A stretch of DNA of 58,330 bases from Agromyces tardus (GTDB lineage Bacteria > Actinomycetota > Actinomycetes > Actinomycetales > Microbacteriaceae): contig NZ_RHHB01000018.1 in assembly GCF_003710805.1 (NCBI RefSeq), positions 1 through 58,330 of the forward strand, given 5' to 3'. Positions 8,354-17,836 of this stretch are shown piece by piece. Below the pieces are notes generated by a model that saw nothing but the letters and a program-made list of their open reading frames with translations, ran no database searches and was not told where the DNA came from. Each line of letters begins with the position of its first letter. Position 1 is the stretch's first letter. The translations under genes were made by a program, and so were the position numbers.

Positions 8354-9463
8354 GTGACCGCACCGGAGCCCACGGGCGCGCGGGTTCGCCTGCGTGCCGA
8401 GATCGCCGCCCTTCCGCCGTACCGACAGGGGCGCCCGGCGCCCGCCGACGGCTTCAAGCTGTCGAGCAACGAGAACCCGTTCGATCCCCTGCCGTCGGTG
8501 CAGGCTGCGATCGCGGCGGCGGCGACCGAGGTCAACCGCTACCCGGATGCCACGGCGCTGCGTCTGCGCGAGCGCCTCGCCGAGCGCTTCGGCGTCTCGC
8601 CCGACGAGGTCATCGTGGGCGCCGGATCGGTGTCCCTCCTCGCGCAGTTCATCCTCGCCGCGGCCGGCCCCGGCGACGAGGTGGTCTACGCCTGGCGCTC
8701 GTTCGAGGCCTACCCCGGACTCGTGACGGTCTCGGGCGCGACGAGCGTCCAGGTCCCGAATCGCGCCGACCACGGACACGACCTCGACGCGATGGCCGAC
8801 GCGATCACCGACCGCACGCGGGCCGTGATCGTCTGCTCGCCCAACAACCCCACGGGTGTCGCCGTCACGGCGGACGAGTTCGAGCGCTTCATGGCGCGCG
8901 TGCCGAGCGACGTGCTCGTGCTGCTCGACGAGGCCTACGCGGAGTTCGTGCGCGACGAGGCATCCGTCGACGGCAGCACCCTGATCGGGCGGTACCCGAA
9001 CCTGGTCGTCCTGCGCACCTTCTCGAAGGCCTACGGGCTCGCGGGCGTGCGCATCGGGTACGCGATCGGGCCCGTCGAGATCCTCGACGCCGCGCGAGCC
9101 ACTGCCATCCCGCTCGGCGTCACGGGCGTCGCCACGGCCGGCGCGCTCGCCGCCCTCGAGGCCGATGCCGAGGTCGAGCTCCTCCGGCGGGTCGACGCGC
9201 TGGCCGAGCAGCGCACCCGGTTCCGGGCCGCCCTCCTCGAGCAGGGGTGGGCCGTTCCCGACGCGCAGGGCAACTTCGTCTGGCTGCCGACGGGCGAGCG
9301 CACGGCGGCCGTCGCGGACCGCCTCTTCGACGCCGGGTTCGTCACCCGCGCGTTCCCGCCCGACGGCATCCGCATCTCCGTGGGTGAGGCGGAGTCTGTC
9401 GACACGCTCCTAAGGGTTCTCGAAGAGCTTGTGGAGCCGTCACAAGAAGGGCACTCCGCCTAG
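8354..9463 (+). CDS. pat: HisC-family aminotransferase, probably aromatic amino acid aminotransferase
   Basis: 369 residues, fold-type I PLP enzyme. Visible motifs are the substrate-loop KLSSNENPF near residue 38, PNNPTG near residue 165, DEAYAEF near residue 197, and the PLP lysine in [14 protein letters not shown] near residue 226. The segment WRSFEAYP is one I associate with mycobacterial Pat/HisC2 (aromatic aminotransferase) rather than with true histidinol-phosphate aminotransferase, and no other his gene is nearby; the sequence alone cannot exclude HisC. The GTG start is set by the TACGGT box just upstream. It is followed after 16 bases by the dehydrogenase genes, suggesting a link to amino-acid-derived oxoacids. 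Confidence 0.85.
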   Translation: MTAPEPTGARVRLRAEIAALPPYRQGRPAPADGFKLSSNENPFDPLPSVQAAIAAAATEVNRYPDATALRLRERLAERFGVSPDEVIVGAGSVSLLAQFILAAAGPGDEVVYAWRSFEAYPGLVTVSGATSVQVPNRADHGHDLDAMADAITDRTRAVIVCSPNNPTGVAVTADEFERFMARVPSDVLVLLDEAYAEFVRDEASVDGSTLIGRYPNLVVLRTFSKAYGLAGVRIGYAIGPVEILDAARATAIPLGVTGVATAGALAALEADAEVELLRRVDALAEQRTRFRAALLEQGWAVPDAQGNFVWLPTGERTAAVADRLFDAGFVTRAFPPDGIRISVGEAESVDTLLRVLEELVEPSQEGHSA

Positions 9464-9467
9464 CGGG

Positions 9468-9473
9468 TAGCGT
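9468..9473 (+). promoter_or_regulatory. -10 element of a leaderless promoter for E1 alpha
   Basis: TAGCGT lies 6 bases before the GTG at 9480 and just after the aminotransferase stop. An inverted repeat CTTGTG (9428-9433) / CACAAG (9441-9446) lies immediately upstream and may be an operator, though it is inside the aminotransferase coding end. Confidence 0.55.
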
Positions 9474-9479
9474 GGAACG

Positions 9480-10613
9480 GTGGCCGCCCCCTCGAGAGAC
9501 TTCACCGCGCCGACGCTCCAGCTGCTGACGCCCGACGGCGAGCTGCGCCCGACCCCCGAGGCCGAGGCGTATCTGCCGCTCGTCGAGGCGCTGTCCGACG
9601 AGACACTCGAGCAGTTCTACCGCGACATGCTCATCTCGCGTCGCGTCGACGTCACCGGCGCCAACCTGCAGCGCCAGGGCCAGCTCGCGCTCTGGGTCCC
9701 GAGCCACGGCCAGGAGGCGGCCCAGGTCGGCTCGGGCCGTGCCAGCCGCCCGCAGGACCACATCTTCCCCTCCTACCGCGAGCACGTCGTCGGCATGATC
9801 CGCGGCCTCGACCCCGTGAAGATCATGAACCTGCTGCGCGGCGTCACCCTCGGCGGCTGGGATCCGGCAGAGAACGGCAACTTCCACCTCTACACGCTCG
9901 TGCTCGCGTCGCAGACGCTGCACGCCACGGGCTACGCGATGGGCCTCCAGTTCGACGGCGACACCGCCACGGGCGACCCCGACACGGATGCCGCGGTGCT
10001 CGTGTACTTCGGCGACGGCTCCACCTCGCAGGGCGACGCCAGCGAGGCGCTCGTCTTCGCGTCGAGCTATCGGACGCCGCAGGTCTTCTTCGTGCAGAAC
10101 AACCAGTGGGCGATCTCGGTGCCCGTCTCACGGCAGTCGCGCTCCCCCATCTCGCTCCGCGGCGGCGGATTCGGCATGCCCGGCATCCGCATCGACGGCA
10201 ACGACGTGCTCGTGAGCTACGCGGTCACGCGCCAGGCGCTCGAGGAGGCCCGCGCCGGCGACGGCCCGAGCTTCATCGAGGCGGTCACCTACCGCATGGG
10301 CGCGCACACCACCGCCGACGATCCCACGAAGTACCGCACCGACGACGAGGTCGAGTACTGGCGGCAGCGCGATCCCATCACCAGGTACCGCGCGTGGCTG
10401 GAGGCTCGCGGGGCATCCGCCGCCTTCTTCGAGGAGGCCGAGGCCGAGGCGACCGATGTCGCGGCCGACGTGCGCGCCCGCCTGCTCGACGCCACGGCGC
10501 CGCCGCGCAGCGCGATCTTCGAGCACGTGTACAGCGAGCCGCATCCGCTCGTCGAGGCCCAGGCCGCCTGGCTCGAGGCGTACGAGAACTCGTTCGAGGG
10601 AGAAGGCCAGTGA
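9480..10613 (+). CDS. pdhA: 2-oxoacid dehydrogenase E1 component, alpha subunit (pyruvate or branched-chain)
   Basis: 377 residues. With E1 beta it decarboxylates a 2-oxoacid on thiamine diphosphate and passes the acyl group to lipoyl-E2. The ThDP motif is intact: FGDGSTSQGDASEAL near residue 178 followed by FVQNNQWAIS near residue 205. GAHTTADDPTKYR is typical of the alpha subunit. Annotation pipelines often call this pdhA; in actinobacteria, which usually carry the homodimeric AceE for pyruvate, the heterotetrameric form is commonly the branched-chain oxoacid enzyme (bkdA), and the neighbouring aminotransferase fits that. GTG start is supported by the -10 box 6 bases upstream. Stop overlaps the next start. 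Confidence 0.9.
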   Translation: MAAPSRDFTAPTLQLLTPDGELRPTPEAEAYLPLVEALSDETLEQFYRDMLISRRVDVTGANLQRQGQLALWVPSHGQEAAQVGSGRASRPQDHIFPSYREHVVGMIRGLDPVKIMNLLRGVTLGGWDPAENGNFHLYTLVLASQTLHATGYAMGLQFDGDTATGDPDTDAAVLVYFGDGSTSQGDASEALVFASSYRTPQVFFVQNNQWAISVPVSRQSRSPISLRGGGFGMPGIRIDGNDVLVSYAVTRQALEEARAGDGPSFIEAVTYRMGAHTTADDPTKYRTDDEVEYWRQRDPITRYRAWLEARGASAAFFEEAEAEATDVAADVRARLLDATAPPRSAIFEHVYSEPHPLVEAQAAWLEAYENSFEGEGQ

Positions 10614-11656
10614 GCGTCGAGACCGTTCCGAGCGCGACCGCGACCACCGGCACGGATGCCACGGCCGACGCGGTGCGCGGCGTGCAGACCCTCTCGATGG
10701 CGAAGGCCATCAACGCGGGCCTGCGCGAGGCGCTGCTGGCCGACCCCAAGGTCCTGCTGATGGGCGAGGACATCGGCCCGCTCGGCGGCGTCTTCCGCGT
10801 CACCGAGGGGCTCCACGCCGAGTTCGGCGACAAGCGCGTGCTCGACACCCCGCTCGCCGAGTCCGGCATCGTCGGCACGGCGATCGGCCTGGCCATGCGG
10901 GGCTACCGCCCGGTGGTGGAGATCCAGTTCGACGGCTTCATCTTCCCGGCGTTCGACCAGATCACCACGCAGCTCGCCCGCGTGCACCTCCGCAGTGAGG
11001 GCACCGTGCCCATGCCGGTCGTCATCCGCGTGCCCTACGGCGGGCATATCGGATCGATCGAGCACCACCAGGAGAGCCCCGAAGCGTACTTCGCGCACAC
11101 TCCGGGCCTGCGCGTCGTGAGCCCGTCGTCGCCGCACGACGCGTACTGGATGATCCAGGAGGCGATCGCCTCGAACGACCCGGTGCTCTTCTTCGAGCCG
11201 AAGAGCCGCTACTGGCCCAAGGGGCCGGTGGACCAGGACCACCCCGGCACCCCCTTGCACGCGAGCCGGGTCGTGCGCCGCGGCACCGACGCGACGCTCG
11301 TCGGCCACGGCGCCATGGTCGCCACCCTGCTGCAGGCCGCCGACATCGCCGCCGGCGAGGGCCGCAGCCTCGAGGTCGTCGACCTGCGTTCCCTCTCCCC
11401 CATCGACTACGGGCCGATCGTCGACTCGGTGCAGCGCACCGGCCGGCTCATCGTGGCCCAGGAGGCCTACGGCTCGGTGAGCGTCGGCTCCGAGGTCGCC
11501 GCCACCGTGGCCGAGCGGGCGTTCTACTCGCTCGAGGCGCCCGTGCTGCGGGTGTCGGCGTTCGACACGCCCTTCCCGCCGGCCGCACTCGAGACCGAAT
11601 ACCTCCCGAGCGCCGACCGTGTGCTCGAGGCCGTCGACCGCGCCCTGGCGTACTGA
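10610..11656 (+). CDS. 2-oxoacid dehydrogenase E1 component, beta subunit
   Basis: 348 residues, matching the E1 beta subunit. The transketolase-like pyrimidine-binding domain begins near residue 25 ([15 protein letters not shown]), with [18 protein letters not shown] and the [16 protein letters not shown] element, where the conserved Glu helps activate thiamine diphosphate. The C-terminal transketolase-C domain includes [15 protein letters not shown] Ser/Thr/Ala-rich extension of about 24 residues precedes the domain. GTG overlaps the E1 alpha stop (GTGA), so the two subunits are made together in equal amounts. It is bkdB if the complex is branched-chain specific, pdhB if it uses pyruvate. 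Confidence 0.92.
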   Translation: MSVETVPSATATTGTDATADAVRGVQTLSMAKAINAGLREALLADPKVLLMGEDIGPLGGVFRVTEGLHAEFGDKRVLDTPLAESGIVGTAIGLAMRGYRPVVEIQFDGFIFPAFDQITTQLARVHLRSEGTVPMPVVIRVPYGGHIGSIEHHQESPEAYFAHTPGLRVVSPSSPHDAYWMIQEAIASNDPVLFFEPKSRYWPKGPVDQDHPGTPLHASRVVRRGTDATLVGHGAMVATLLQAADIAAGEGRSLEVVDLRSLSPIDYGPIVDSVQRTGRLIVAQEAYGSVSVGSEVAATVAERAFYSLEAPVLRVSAFDTPFPPAALETEYLPSADRVLEAVDRALAY

Positions 11657-11673
11657 AGCACCCGAGGAGAGCG

Positions 11674-13122
11674 ATGACCGAGATCCGGTTCCCACTGCCC
11701 GACGTCGGAGAGGGACTCACCGAGGCGGAGATCGTGCAGTGGCGCGTGGCGCCCGGTGACCGCATCGCCCTCGACCAGGTGTTCGTCGAGATCGAGACGG
11801 CCAAGTCGCTCGTCGAGCTGCCGAGCGCCTACGAGGGCGTCGTCTCCGAGCTCCTCGTCGAGGAGGGCAATACGGTCGACGTGGGCACGCCCATCCTCGT
11901 GATCCAGACGGATGCCGCGAGCGGCATGAATACCGCGACCACTCCCCCGGCGGCGACGCCCGCCACGCAGGCTGCCTCGGATGCCGCCTCCATGGTGGCC
12001 GACACGGTCGCGTCGATCGCGCCCGACGAGGGCGGTGCCGTGCTCGTGGGCCATGGCAGCTCCGGACCGGCGAACAGCCGTCGCCGGCGTCACCCATCGC
12101 CCGGTGGCGCGCACGAGCATCTGGCGGCACCGGCACCGGCACCGGCACCGGCTCCCGCGCCCGTCGTGGCCCCCACGGCGTCGGCGCCGCGGCCAGCGGG
12201 GAGCGCCGTCGCAGCGCCCGACACCGCGCGCCGTGCCGCGCCGGAGCGGGTCGACGACGGCATGCCCGTCATCGCCAAGCCGCCCATCCGCAAGCTCGCG
12301 AAGGACCTCGGCGTCGATCTCTCGCGGGTCACCCCCACCGGTCCGATCGGCGACGTCACGCGCGACGACGTGATCCGCGAGGCCAGCCAGGCGAGCGTGT
12401 TCCGCAACATCCAGACGCCCGAGGTGCCGTCGGATCGGGAGACCCGCATCCCCGTCAAGGGCGTGCGCAAGGCGATCGCGCAGACGATGGTGCAGAGTGC
12501 ATACTCCGCGCCGCATGTATCGGTGTTCGTCGACGTCGACGCCACCCGCACGATGGAGTTCGTGAAGCGACTCAAGGCGTCGCCCGACTTCGCGGGCGTG
12601 AAGGTGTCGCCGCTGCTGATCATGGCGAAGGCCATGATCTGGGCCGTGCGTCGCAACCCGAGCGTCAACGCGCAGTGGACCGACGACGAGATCATCATCA
12701 AGCACTACGTGAACCTCGGCGTCGCGGCGGCGACGCCGCGCGGCCTGATCGTGCCGAACGTCAAGGAGGCGCAGGCCATGTCGATGGTCGAGCTGGCCAC
12801 CGCGCTCGAGCAGCTCACGCTGACCGCCCGCGACGGCAAGACCCAGCCCGCCGAGATGCAGGCCGGCACCATCACCATCACGAACATCGGCGTCTTCGGC
12901 ATGGACACGGGCACGCCCATCCTCAACACCGACGAGGTCGCGATCGTCGCGCTCGGCACGATCAAGCAGAAGCCCTGGGTGGTCGACGGCGAGGTGCGTC
13001 CGCGCTACGTGACGACGATCGGCGCCTCGTTCGACCACCGGGTCGTCGACGGCGACGTGGCCAGCCGCTTCCTCGCGGATGTCGCGGCGATCATCGAGGA
13101 GCCGGCGCTGCTACTGGAGTAG
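11674..13122 (+). CDS. dihydrolipoamide acyltransferase (E2) of the 2-oxoacid dehydrogenase
   Basis: 482 residues, the core of the complex. Order of domains: a single lipoyl domain (residues about 1-78) with the lipoylated lysine in ETAKS; an Ala/Pro hinge around residues 150-170; a peripheral-subunit binding domain near residues 198-232 ([17 protein letters not shown]); and the acyltransferase catalytic domain to the end, with the active-site FDHRVVDGD (His and Asp) near residue 450. An odd segment before the hinge, VLVGHG...SRRRRH at about residues 126-146, is basic. A clear ribosome binding site (GAGGAGAG) precedes ATG. No E3 (lipoamide dehydrogenase) gene follows. Confidence 0.95.
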   Translation: MTEIRFPLPDVGEGLTEAEIVQWRVAPGDRIALDQVFVEIETAKSLVELPSAYEGVVSELLVEEGNTVDVGTPILVIQTDAASGMNTATTPPAATPATQAASDAASMVADTVASIAPDEGGAVLVGHGSSGPANSRRRRHPSPGGAHEHLAAPAPAPAPAPAPVVAPTASAPRPAGSAVAAPDTARRAAPERVDDGMPVIAKPPIRKLAKDLGVDLSRVTPTGPIGDVTRDDVIREASQASVFRNIQTPEVPSDRETRIPVKGVRKAIAQTMVQSAYSAPHVSVFVDVDATRTMEFVKRLKASPDFAGVKVSPLLIMAKAMIWAVRRNPSVNAQWTDDEIIIKHYVNLGVAAATPRGLIVPNVKEAQAMSMVELATALEQLTLTARDGKTQPAEMQAGTITITNIGVFGMDTGTPILNTDEVAIVALGTIKQKPWVVDGEVRPRYVTTIGASFDHRVVDGDVASRFLADVAAIIEEPALLLE

Positions 13123-13134
13123 GAGAACCGCAGG

Positions 13135-13629
13135 TCAGAGGCGGATCTCGTAGACGACCGCGTCGGCGGTGCGGGAGACCTCGGCCATGCCGGCGCCCTC
13201 GAGCACGCGACGTGCGGGGAGGTTCGCGACCTCGGCGGCGGCACGAGCGATCGCGGCGCCGCTCGAGCGGAGCAGCGCGAGCGTCTCGCCCACCACGTGG
13301 GTGGCCAGGCGCTGTCCGCGCACCGCGGGCACGAGCCCGAAGTCGAACTCGACCGCGCCGCGGTCGTCGGGCGGCCCGAACAGGTTGACTCCCCCGATCG
13401 CGGGGCCGTCGGGGCCGCGGCGCACCAGGTACGGGCCGAAGGGCGCGGGGTCGCCCACGTCGCGCACCGCACGCACGAACTCGGCGAGGAGTTCGGGCTC
13501 CTCGGTGAACGCGTAGCCGCCCTCCCAGCCGTCGACCGGGTCGACCTCGCCTGCGAGCATGCGCTCGGCGTCGGCAACGGTGAACGGCGTGAGGGCGAGT
13601 TGGAGCGTCGGTGAATCCACGTGCTTCAT
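13135..13629 (-). CDS. GNAT-family N-acetyltransferase
   Basis: 164 residues. The GNAT acetyl-CoA site is recognisable around residues 95-110, where the usual R/Q-x-x-G-x-G/A is RGQRLATHVVGET; the strand before it (VEFDFGLVPAVRG) and the C-terminal NLPARRVLEGAGM are typical of the RimJ/RimL branch. Substrate cannot be told. ATG 13629 is chosen because GGGGGATG lies 6 bases upstream on the coding strand; a longer in-frame start at 13707 would run into the znuA promoter. It converges on the E2 gene with 12 bases between stops and is divergent from znuA. Confidence 0.85.
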   Translation of the reverse strand: MKHVDSPTLQLALTPFTVADAERMLAGEVDPVDGWEGGYAFTEEPELLAEFVRAVRDVGDPAPFGPYLVRRGPDGPAIGGVNLFGPPDDRGAVEFDFGLVPAVRGQRLATHVVGETLALLRSSGAAIARAAAEVANLPARRVLEGAGMAEVSRTADAVVYEIRL

Positions 13630-13700
13630 GGTGTCATCCCCCGCCGACGTTCGAGGACTTCCGTCCACAGACGCGCGGGCGCGGCATCCGTTGACTGATG

Positions 13701-13729
13701 TTGACAATCATTATCAATAGACCTACCGT
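13701..13729 (+). promoter_or_regulatory. znuA promoter with overlapping Zur-type box
   Basis: TTGACA (13701-13706) and TACCGT (13724-13729) are separated by exactly 17 bases, and the ATG follows 7 bases after the -10, so the message is probably leaderless. A 7-1-7 inverted repeat, TGACAAT-C-ATTATCA (13702-13716, one mismatch), covers the -35 and spacer. This layout is that of Fur-family boxes, and the operon encodes its own Zur, so zinc-loaded Zur blocking RNA polymerase is the natural reading. Confidence 0.8.
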
Positions 13730-13736
13730 GGAGCAC

Positions 13737-14759
13737 ATGAACCGCGCCGTCCGCCGTGCTCGCACGCCCCTCACCGTCGCATCCGTCGCGGTCGCAGTCA
13801 GCCTGACGCTCACGGGCTGCGCGACCCAGGGGAGCGGCGACGCCGGTGATTCGGGGGTGTCGATCGTGGCCACGACGACGCAGGTCGCCGACTTCACGCG
13901 CGAGCTCGTCGGCGACACGGCGGAGGTCACGCAGCTCGTGCAGCCCGACCAGAGCGCCCACGCGTTCGACCCGTCGGCCAAGCAACTGCTCGCGCTCAGT
14001 CAGGCGGACGCCCTCGTCGTGAACGGCGCGGGGCTCGAGAGCTGGCTCGACGACACGATCGCGGCATCCGGCTTCGACGGCGAGCTCATCGTGGCGAGCG
14101 ACGGCATCGAGCTCGCGGGGGAGGCCCACGACCACGCCGACGGCGCAGCCGCCGGCGATGAGAGTCCGGCCGCCGACGATCACGAGTCGGGCGACCCGCA
14201 CGTGTGGACCGACCCGGCCAACGCCATGACCATGGTCCAGAACATCGCCATCGGACTCGAGGGCGTCGACGGCGTCGACGCAGAGGTCGTGTCGTCGAAC
14301 GAGACCGCCTACCTCGGCAGGCTCGAGGCGCTCGACGCGTGGATCCGCGAGAACATCGACGCCGTGCCCGCCGACGAGCGCCTGCTCGTGAGCAACCACG
14401 ACGCGTTCACCTACTTCACCGCGGCGTACGGCATCACCTTCGTCGGCAGCATCATCCCGAGCTTCGACGACAACGCGGAGCCGAGCGCCGCCGAGATCGA
14501 CGCGCTCGTGAGCGCGATCCGCGAGACGGGCGTCAAGGCCGTCTTCTCCGAGGCGTCGCTCTCGCCGCGTGCCGCCGAGACCATCGCGAAGGAGGCCGGG
14601 GTGGCCGTCTACTCGGGCGACGACGCGCTCTACGCGGACTCGCTCGGCCCGGCGGGCAGCGACGGCGCGACGTACCTCGGCAGCCAGGTCCACAACGTGC
14701 GGCGCATCCTCGAATCGTGGGGGGCGACGCCGACCGAGCTCCCCGCTACGCTGCAGTGA
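13737..14759 (+). CDS. znuA: zinc ABC transporter, substrate-binding lipoprotein
   Basis: 340 residues of the cluster A-I metal-binding family. A signal peptide ends in the lipobox LTGC (Cys about residue 24), so the mature protein is lipid-anchored outside the membrane. Metal ligands expected for this fold are visible: His in SAHAFDPS, His in DPHVW, His in SNHDAFTY, and Asp in GDDALYADSLGP. A His/Asp/Glu-rich loop (EAHDHADG...DDHESGDPH, residues about 123-155) precedes the second ligand and is typical of zinc rather than manganese receptors. The ATG is fixed by the promoter just upstream. First gene of a five-gene operon. Confidence 0.93.
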   Translation: MNRAVRRARTPLTVASVAVAVSLTLTGCATQGSGDAGDSGVSIVATTTQVADFTRELVGDTAEVTQLVQPDQSAHAFDPSAKQLLALSQADALVVNGAGLESWLDDTIAASGFDGELIVASDGIELAGEAHDHADGAAAGDESPAADDHESGDPHVWTDPANAMTMVQNIAIGLEGVDGVDAEVVSSNETAYLGRLEALDAWIRENIDAVPADERLLVSNHDAFTYFTAAYGITFVGSIIPSFDDNAEPSAAEIDALVSAIRETGVKAVFSEASLSPRAAETIAKEAGVAVYSGDDALYADSLGPAGSDGATYLGSQVHNVRRILESWGATPTELPATLQ

Positions 14760-15541
14760 TGACGCGCGATCCCGCCGACGGGGCGGTGCTCGAACTCCAC
14801 GAGGCCGCCTTCTCGCACCCGGGCGGAGGCGGCGTCTCGGGCATCGAGCTGCGCGTGGCGGCGGGGGAGTCGGTCGCGCTCATCGGCCCGAACGGCGCGG
14901 GCAAGTCCACGCTCCTGCAGGGCATCCTCGGGCTCGTGCCCATGACGGCCGGGAGCCTGCGCATCGACGGGGTCGCGAATGCCCGCGATCGCGGCCGGGC
15001 CGTCGGCTACCTGCCCCAGCAGGCGGCCCTCGACCCCGAGTTCCCGATCACGCTCGACCAGGTCGTCATGCAGGGCCGCTATCGCCGGCTCGGCTGGCTC
15101 AGGTGGCCGGGTCGCGCCGACCGCCGGGCGGTCGCCGACGCGCTCTCGGCCGTCGGCCTCGCGCATCGGGGGGGCGCGCGGTTCGGCGACCTGTCGGGCG
15201 GGCAACGGCAGCGTGGACTGCTCGCGCGCGCCCTCGCGTCCGAGCCGCGCGTGCTCCTGCTCGACGAGCCGTTCAACGGCCTCGACCAGCCCAATCGCGA
15301 CGCGCTCCTCGAGACGGTGCGCGAGCTGAAGGGCCGCGGCGTCGCCCTGCTCATCTCGACGCACGACCTCGAGCTCGCCCGCGAGGTGTGCGACACGGTC
15401 GTGCTGCTCAACGGCGTGCAGCTCTCGGCGGGTCCGGTCGACCAGGTGCTCACCCTCGGCAACGTGCAGGAGTGCTTCTCCGACCAGGGCGTCGAGTTCG
15501 ACGAGCACACGCTCGTGGTCCCGGGCCACGAGGGCCACTGA
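14759..15541 (+). CDS. znuC: zinc ABC transporter, ATP-binding protein
   Basis: 260 residues. Walker [10 protein letters not shown] lies near residue 42, the Q-loop in YLPQQAAL, the ABC signature LSGGQRQRG near residue 143, Walker [13 protein letters not shown] and the switch His in STHDLELA. It supplies energy for zinc import together with the membrane subunits. The ATG overlaps the znuA stop (TGATG), so expression is coupled. Length is usual for metal ABC ATPases. The C-terminal tail after residue 220 is short and has no metal-binding motif. Confidence 0.95.
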   Translation: MTRDPADGAVLELHEAAFSHPGGGGVSGIELRVAAGESVALIGPNGAGKSTLLQGILGLVPMTAGSLRIDGVANARDRGRAVGYLPQQAALDPEFPITLDQVVMQGRYRRLGWLRWPGRADRRAVADALSAVGLAHRGGARFGDLSGGQRQRGLLARALASEPRVLLLDEPFNGLDQPNRDALLETVRELKGRGVALLISTHDLELAREVCDTVVLLNGVQLSAGPVDQVLTLGNVQECFSDQGVEFDEHTLVVPGHEGH

Positions 15542-15542
15542 C

Positions 15543-16484
15543 GTGGATGCCGCCGACGCGCTGTTCGGCGCCTTCGCGCTGCCGTTCATGGCGCGCGCCC
15601 TCGTGGTGCTGCTCGTGCTCGCGGTGGTCGCGGGCTTCGTCGGCGTGCTCGTGAACCTGCGCGGGCTCGAGTTCATCAGCGACGGACTCACGCACGCCGT
15701 GTTCCCCGGGCTCGCGATCGGCTTCGCGCTCGGCGGGTTCGGCGGGCTCATCCCCGGGGCGGCGGTCGCCGCGCTCATCGCCGCACTGCTGCTCACGATG
15801 CTCGCGCGTGCGGGGGTGGCATCCGACTCGGCGATCGCGATCGTGCTCACGGCGACCTTCAGCGTCGGCGTGATCGTGGTGTCGCGCGGCAACGACTACG
15901 CGGGGGAGCTCGAGGCGCTGCTCTTCGGCCGGCTGCTCACGATCACGCCGGAGGAGGTCGTGCCCATCGTCGCGGTGGCGCTCGTCGCGCTCGTGACGGT
16001 CGCGGTGACGTTGAAGCAGCAGCTGTTCCGGGCGTTCGACCCCGTGGGCAGCCGCGCGGCGGGCGCACCCGACCTGGGGCTCGACCTGGCCCTCAACGCC
16101 GCGATCGCCCTCGTCGTGGTCGCAGCGTCGACCGCGATCGGCTCGCTGCTCGTGCTGGCGCTGCTCATCGTGCCGGGAGCCACCGCACGGCTGCTCTCGA
16201 ACCGGCTGTTCGCGCTCTTCCCCATCGCGATCGGGTTCGCGGCGCTGTGCGCGTGGCTCGGCCTCGCGTCCGGCTTCGCGCTGTCGGTCGGCGCCGGCAT
16301 CGACGTGCCCGGCGGTGCGACCGTCGCGGGGGTCTTCGTGGCGGCGTACGTGCTCGTGCTCCTCGGCTTCCTGCTGGTGCGCCGACTGCGTCCTGCGGAT
16401 GCCGCAGCCCGGCGCGTGACCGCGGCGGGTGCGGAGCGCGCGGCATCCGTCACCTCCTCGACCGGTGTCGGGACGGCCGGCTGA
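15543..16484 (+). CDS. znuB: zinc ABC transporter, permease
   Basis: 313 residues with eight to nine hydrophobic helices, family ABC-3 (PF00950). The stretch [20 protein letters not shown] near residue 38 is the family's early signature, and the cytoplasmic coupling region is around residue 165 ([20 protein letters not shown]). GTG begins one base after the znuC stop. A Ser/Ala/Arg-rich extension of about 30 residues follows the last helix. It overlaps the second permease gene (TGATG). With two distinct permeases the channel could be a heterodimer. Confidence 0.93.
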   Translation: MDAADALFGAFALPFMARALVVLLVLAVVAGFVGVLVNLRGLEFISDGLTHAVFPGLAIGFALGGFGGLIPGAAVAALIAALLLTMLARAGVASDSAIAIVLTATFSVGVIVVSRGNDYAGELEALLFGRLLTITPEEVVPIVAVALVALVTVAVTLKQQLFRAFDPVGSRAAGAPDLGLDLALNAAIALVVVAASTAIGSLLVLALLIVPGATARLLSNRLFALFPIAIGFAALCAWLGLASGFALSVGAGIDVPGGATVAGVFVAAYVLVLLGFLLVRRLRPADAAARRVTAAGAERAASVTSSTGVGTAG

Positions 16485-17338
16485 TGGGCTACTTCGAGCG
16501 GGCGATGCTCGCGGCGACGATCATCGGGGCCGGTGCGGGACTCGTCGGCGTGCTCGTCGTGCTGCGCCGCCGCACGTTCTTCGCGCAGGCGCTCACCCAC
16601 GCGACCTTCCCCGGTGCCGTGGCGGCGGCCGCCCTCGGCGTCTCGGTGCCGCTCGGCGCGGCGGTGGCCGCGATCGCGATCGTCGCCGCGGTGACCGCGA
16701 TCGGGCGGGTGCGCCGGCAGGGGCCCCAGGTGGCGGCGGGCATCCTGCTCACGGGCGGCTTCGCCCTCGGGATGCTGCTGCAGGCCCTCGTGCCGGGGAT
16801 CCCGATTCGCACCGAGTCGTTCCTCGTGGGCTCGATCCTCACGGTGAGCGACGGCGACATCCTGCTCGCCGGCACCGTCGCCGCGGTGGCACTCGCCGCG
16901 GTCGTCCTGTTCGGCAAGGAGCTCGCGTTCTCGACGTTCGACCGCAGCGGCTACCGTGCGGCCGGCTATCGCGAGTGGCCGGTCGAGGTGCTCGTGCTCG
17001 TGCTCATCGCGGCCTCGGTGGTGACGTCGCTGCCGGCGGTCGGCGCGATCCTGGCGATCGCGCTCATCGCGGCGCCCGCGGCGGCGGCTCGGATCGTCGC
17101 GCCCTCGTTCCGCGCGATGCTCGTCGTCGCGCCGCTCCTGGGGGCCGCCTCGGGAGTGCTCGGCGTGCTCGCGTCCCGCACGTTCGCGATCGCCGCCGGT
17201 CCCGCGATCGCGCTCATCGCCACGGGGTTCTTCGCGCTCGCGCTGCTCGCCGGCCGGCTGCGCCGAGTACCGTGGAAGGGCCCCGCGGCATCCGGGATCG
17301 AACGAATCAGGCCGCCCGAGGAGGTTCGAGGCACATGA
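16484..17338 (+). CDS. second metal ABC transporter permease (ABC-3 family)
   Basis: 284 residues, again of the ABC-3 family, with about eight helices. The early motif RRRTFFAQALTHATFPGAVAA parallels the one in the preceding permease, and DRSGYRAAGYREWPVEVLVL marks the coupling helix. It is clearly diverged from the first permease rather than a recent copy. It overlaps the znuB stop and in turn overlaps zur (ATGA). Two permease genes behind one receptor and one ATPase suggest a heterodimeric channel, as in some manganese/zinc systems; functional redundancy is the alternative. Confidence 0.92.
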   Translation: MGYFERAMLAATIIGAGAGLVGVLVVLRRRTFFAQALTHATFPGAVAAAALGVSVPLGAAVAAIAIVAAVTAIGRVRRQGPQVAAGILLTGGFALGMLLQALVPGIPIRTESFLVGSILTVSDGDILLAGTVAAVALAAVVLFGKELAFSTFDRSGYRAAGYREWPVEVLVLVLIAASVVTSLPAVGAILAIALIAAPAAAARIVAPSFRAMLVVAPLLGAASGVLGVLASRTFAIAAGPAIALIATGFFALALLAGRLRRVPWKGPAASGIERIRPPEEVRGT

Positions 17339-17787
17339 AGCGCAACACGTGGCAGCGCGAAGCCGTGCGCGAGGCCCTCGACGGCACCGGCGGGTTCATC
17401 AGCGCACAGGCGCTGCACTCCGCGCTGCACGCGAGCGGGTCGCCCATCGGACTCGCCACCGTCTATCGCGCGCTCGGCGATCTCGCGTCGACGGGCGAGG
17501 CCGACTCGCTGCAGTCGCCCGACGGCGAGGCGCTCTACCGCGCCTGCAGCACCACCGGACACCACCACCACCTGATCTGCCGCAACTGCGGGCTCACGGT
17601 GGAGATCGCCGCCGACGAGGTCGAGGCGTGGGCGAAGCGGGTCGCGGGGGAGCACGGCTTCACGGGCGCGGCGCACGTCGTCGACGTCTTCGGGCTGTGC
17701 GCCGACTGCACGGCGGCGCAGCGCGGAGCCGACGAGCGTCGGGCGGATGCCACAGCGAACGGCTCCTCGTCGTCGCACCCCGCCTGA
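17335..17787 (+). CDS. zur: zinc uptake regulator, Fur family
   Basis: 150 residues. An N-terminal winged helix (residues about 1-80; TVYRALGDLASTGE is the recognition part) is followed by the metal-binding and dimer domain. HHHHLICRNCG near residue 80 and CADC near residue 122 give the two CxxC pairs of the structural zinc site and the sensing His cluster. Being the last gene of the uptake operon, with a Zur-like box over the operon's promoter, points to Zur rather than Fur or PerR. Its ATG overlaps the permease stop. The operon therefore represses itself when zinc is sufficient. Confidence 0.9.
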   Translation: MKRNTWQREAVREALDGTGGFISAQALHSALHASGSPIGLATVYRALGDLASTGEADSLQSPDGEALYRACSTTGHHHHLICRNCGLTVEIAADEVEAWAKRVAGEHGFTGAAHVVDVFGLCADCTAAQRGADERRADATANGSSSSHPA

Positions 17788-17836
17788 CCGGTCCCGGCCT
17801 CTCGGCTGAGCCGTGCGGCCGCGCCCCCGGCTCGGT

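Noticed and set aside
9428..9446. CTTGTG/CACAAG inverted repeat as a firm operator for the dehydrogenase genes
   Set aside because: It lies inside the aminotransferase coding end and six-base arms are short; kept only as a remark.
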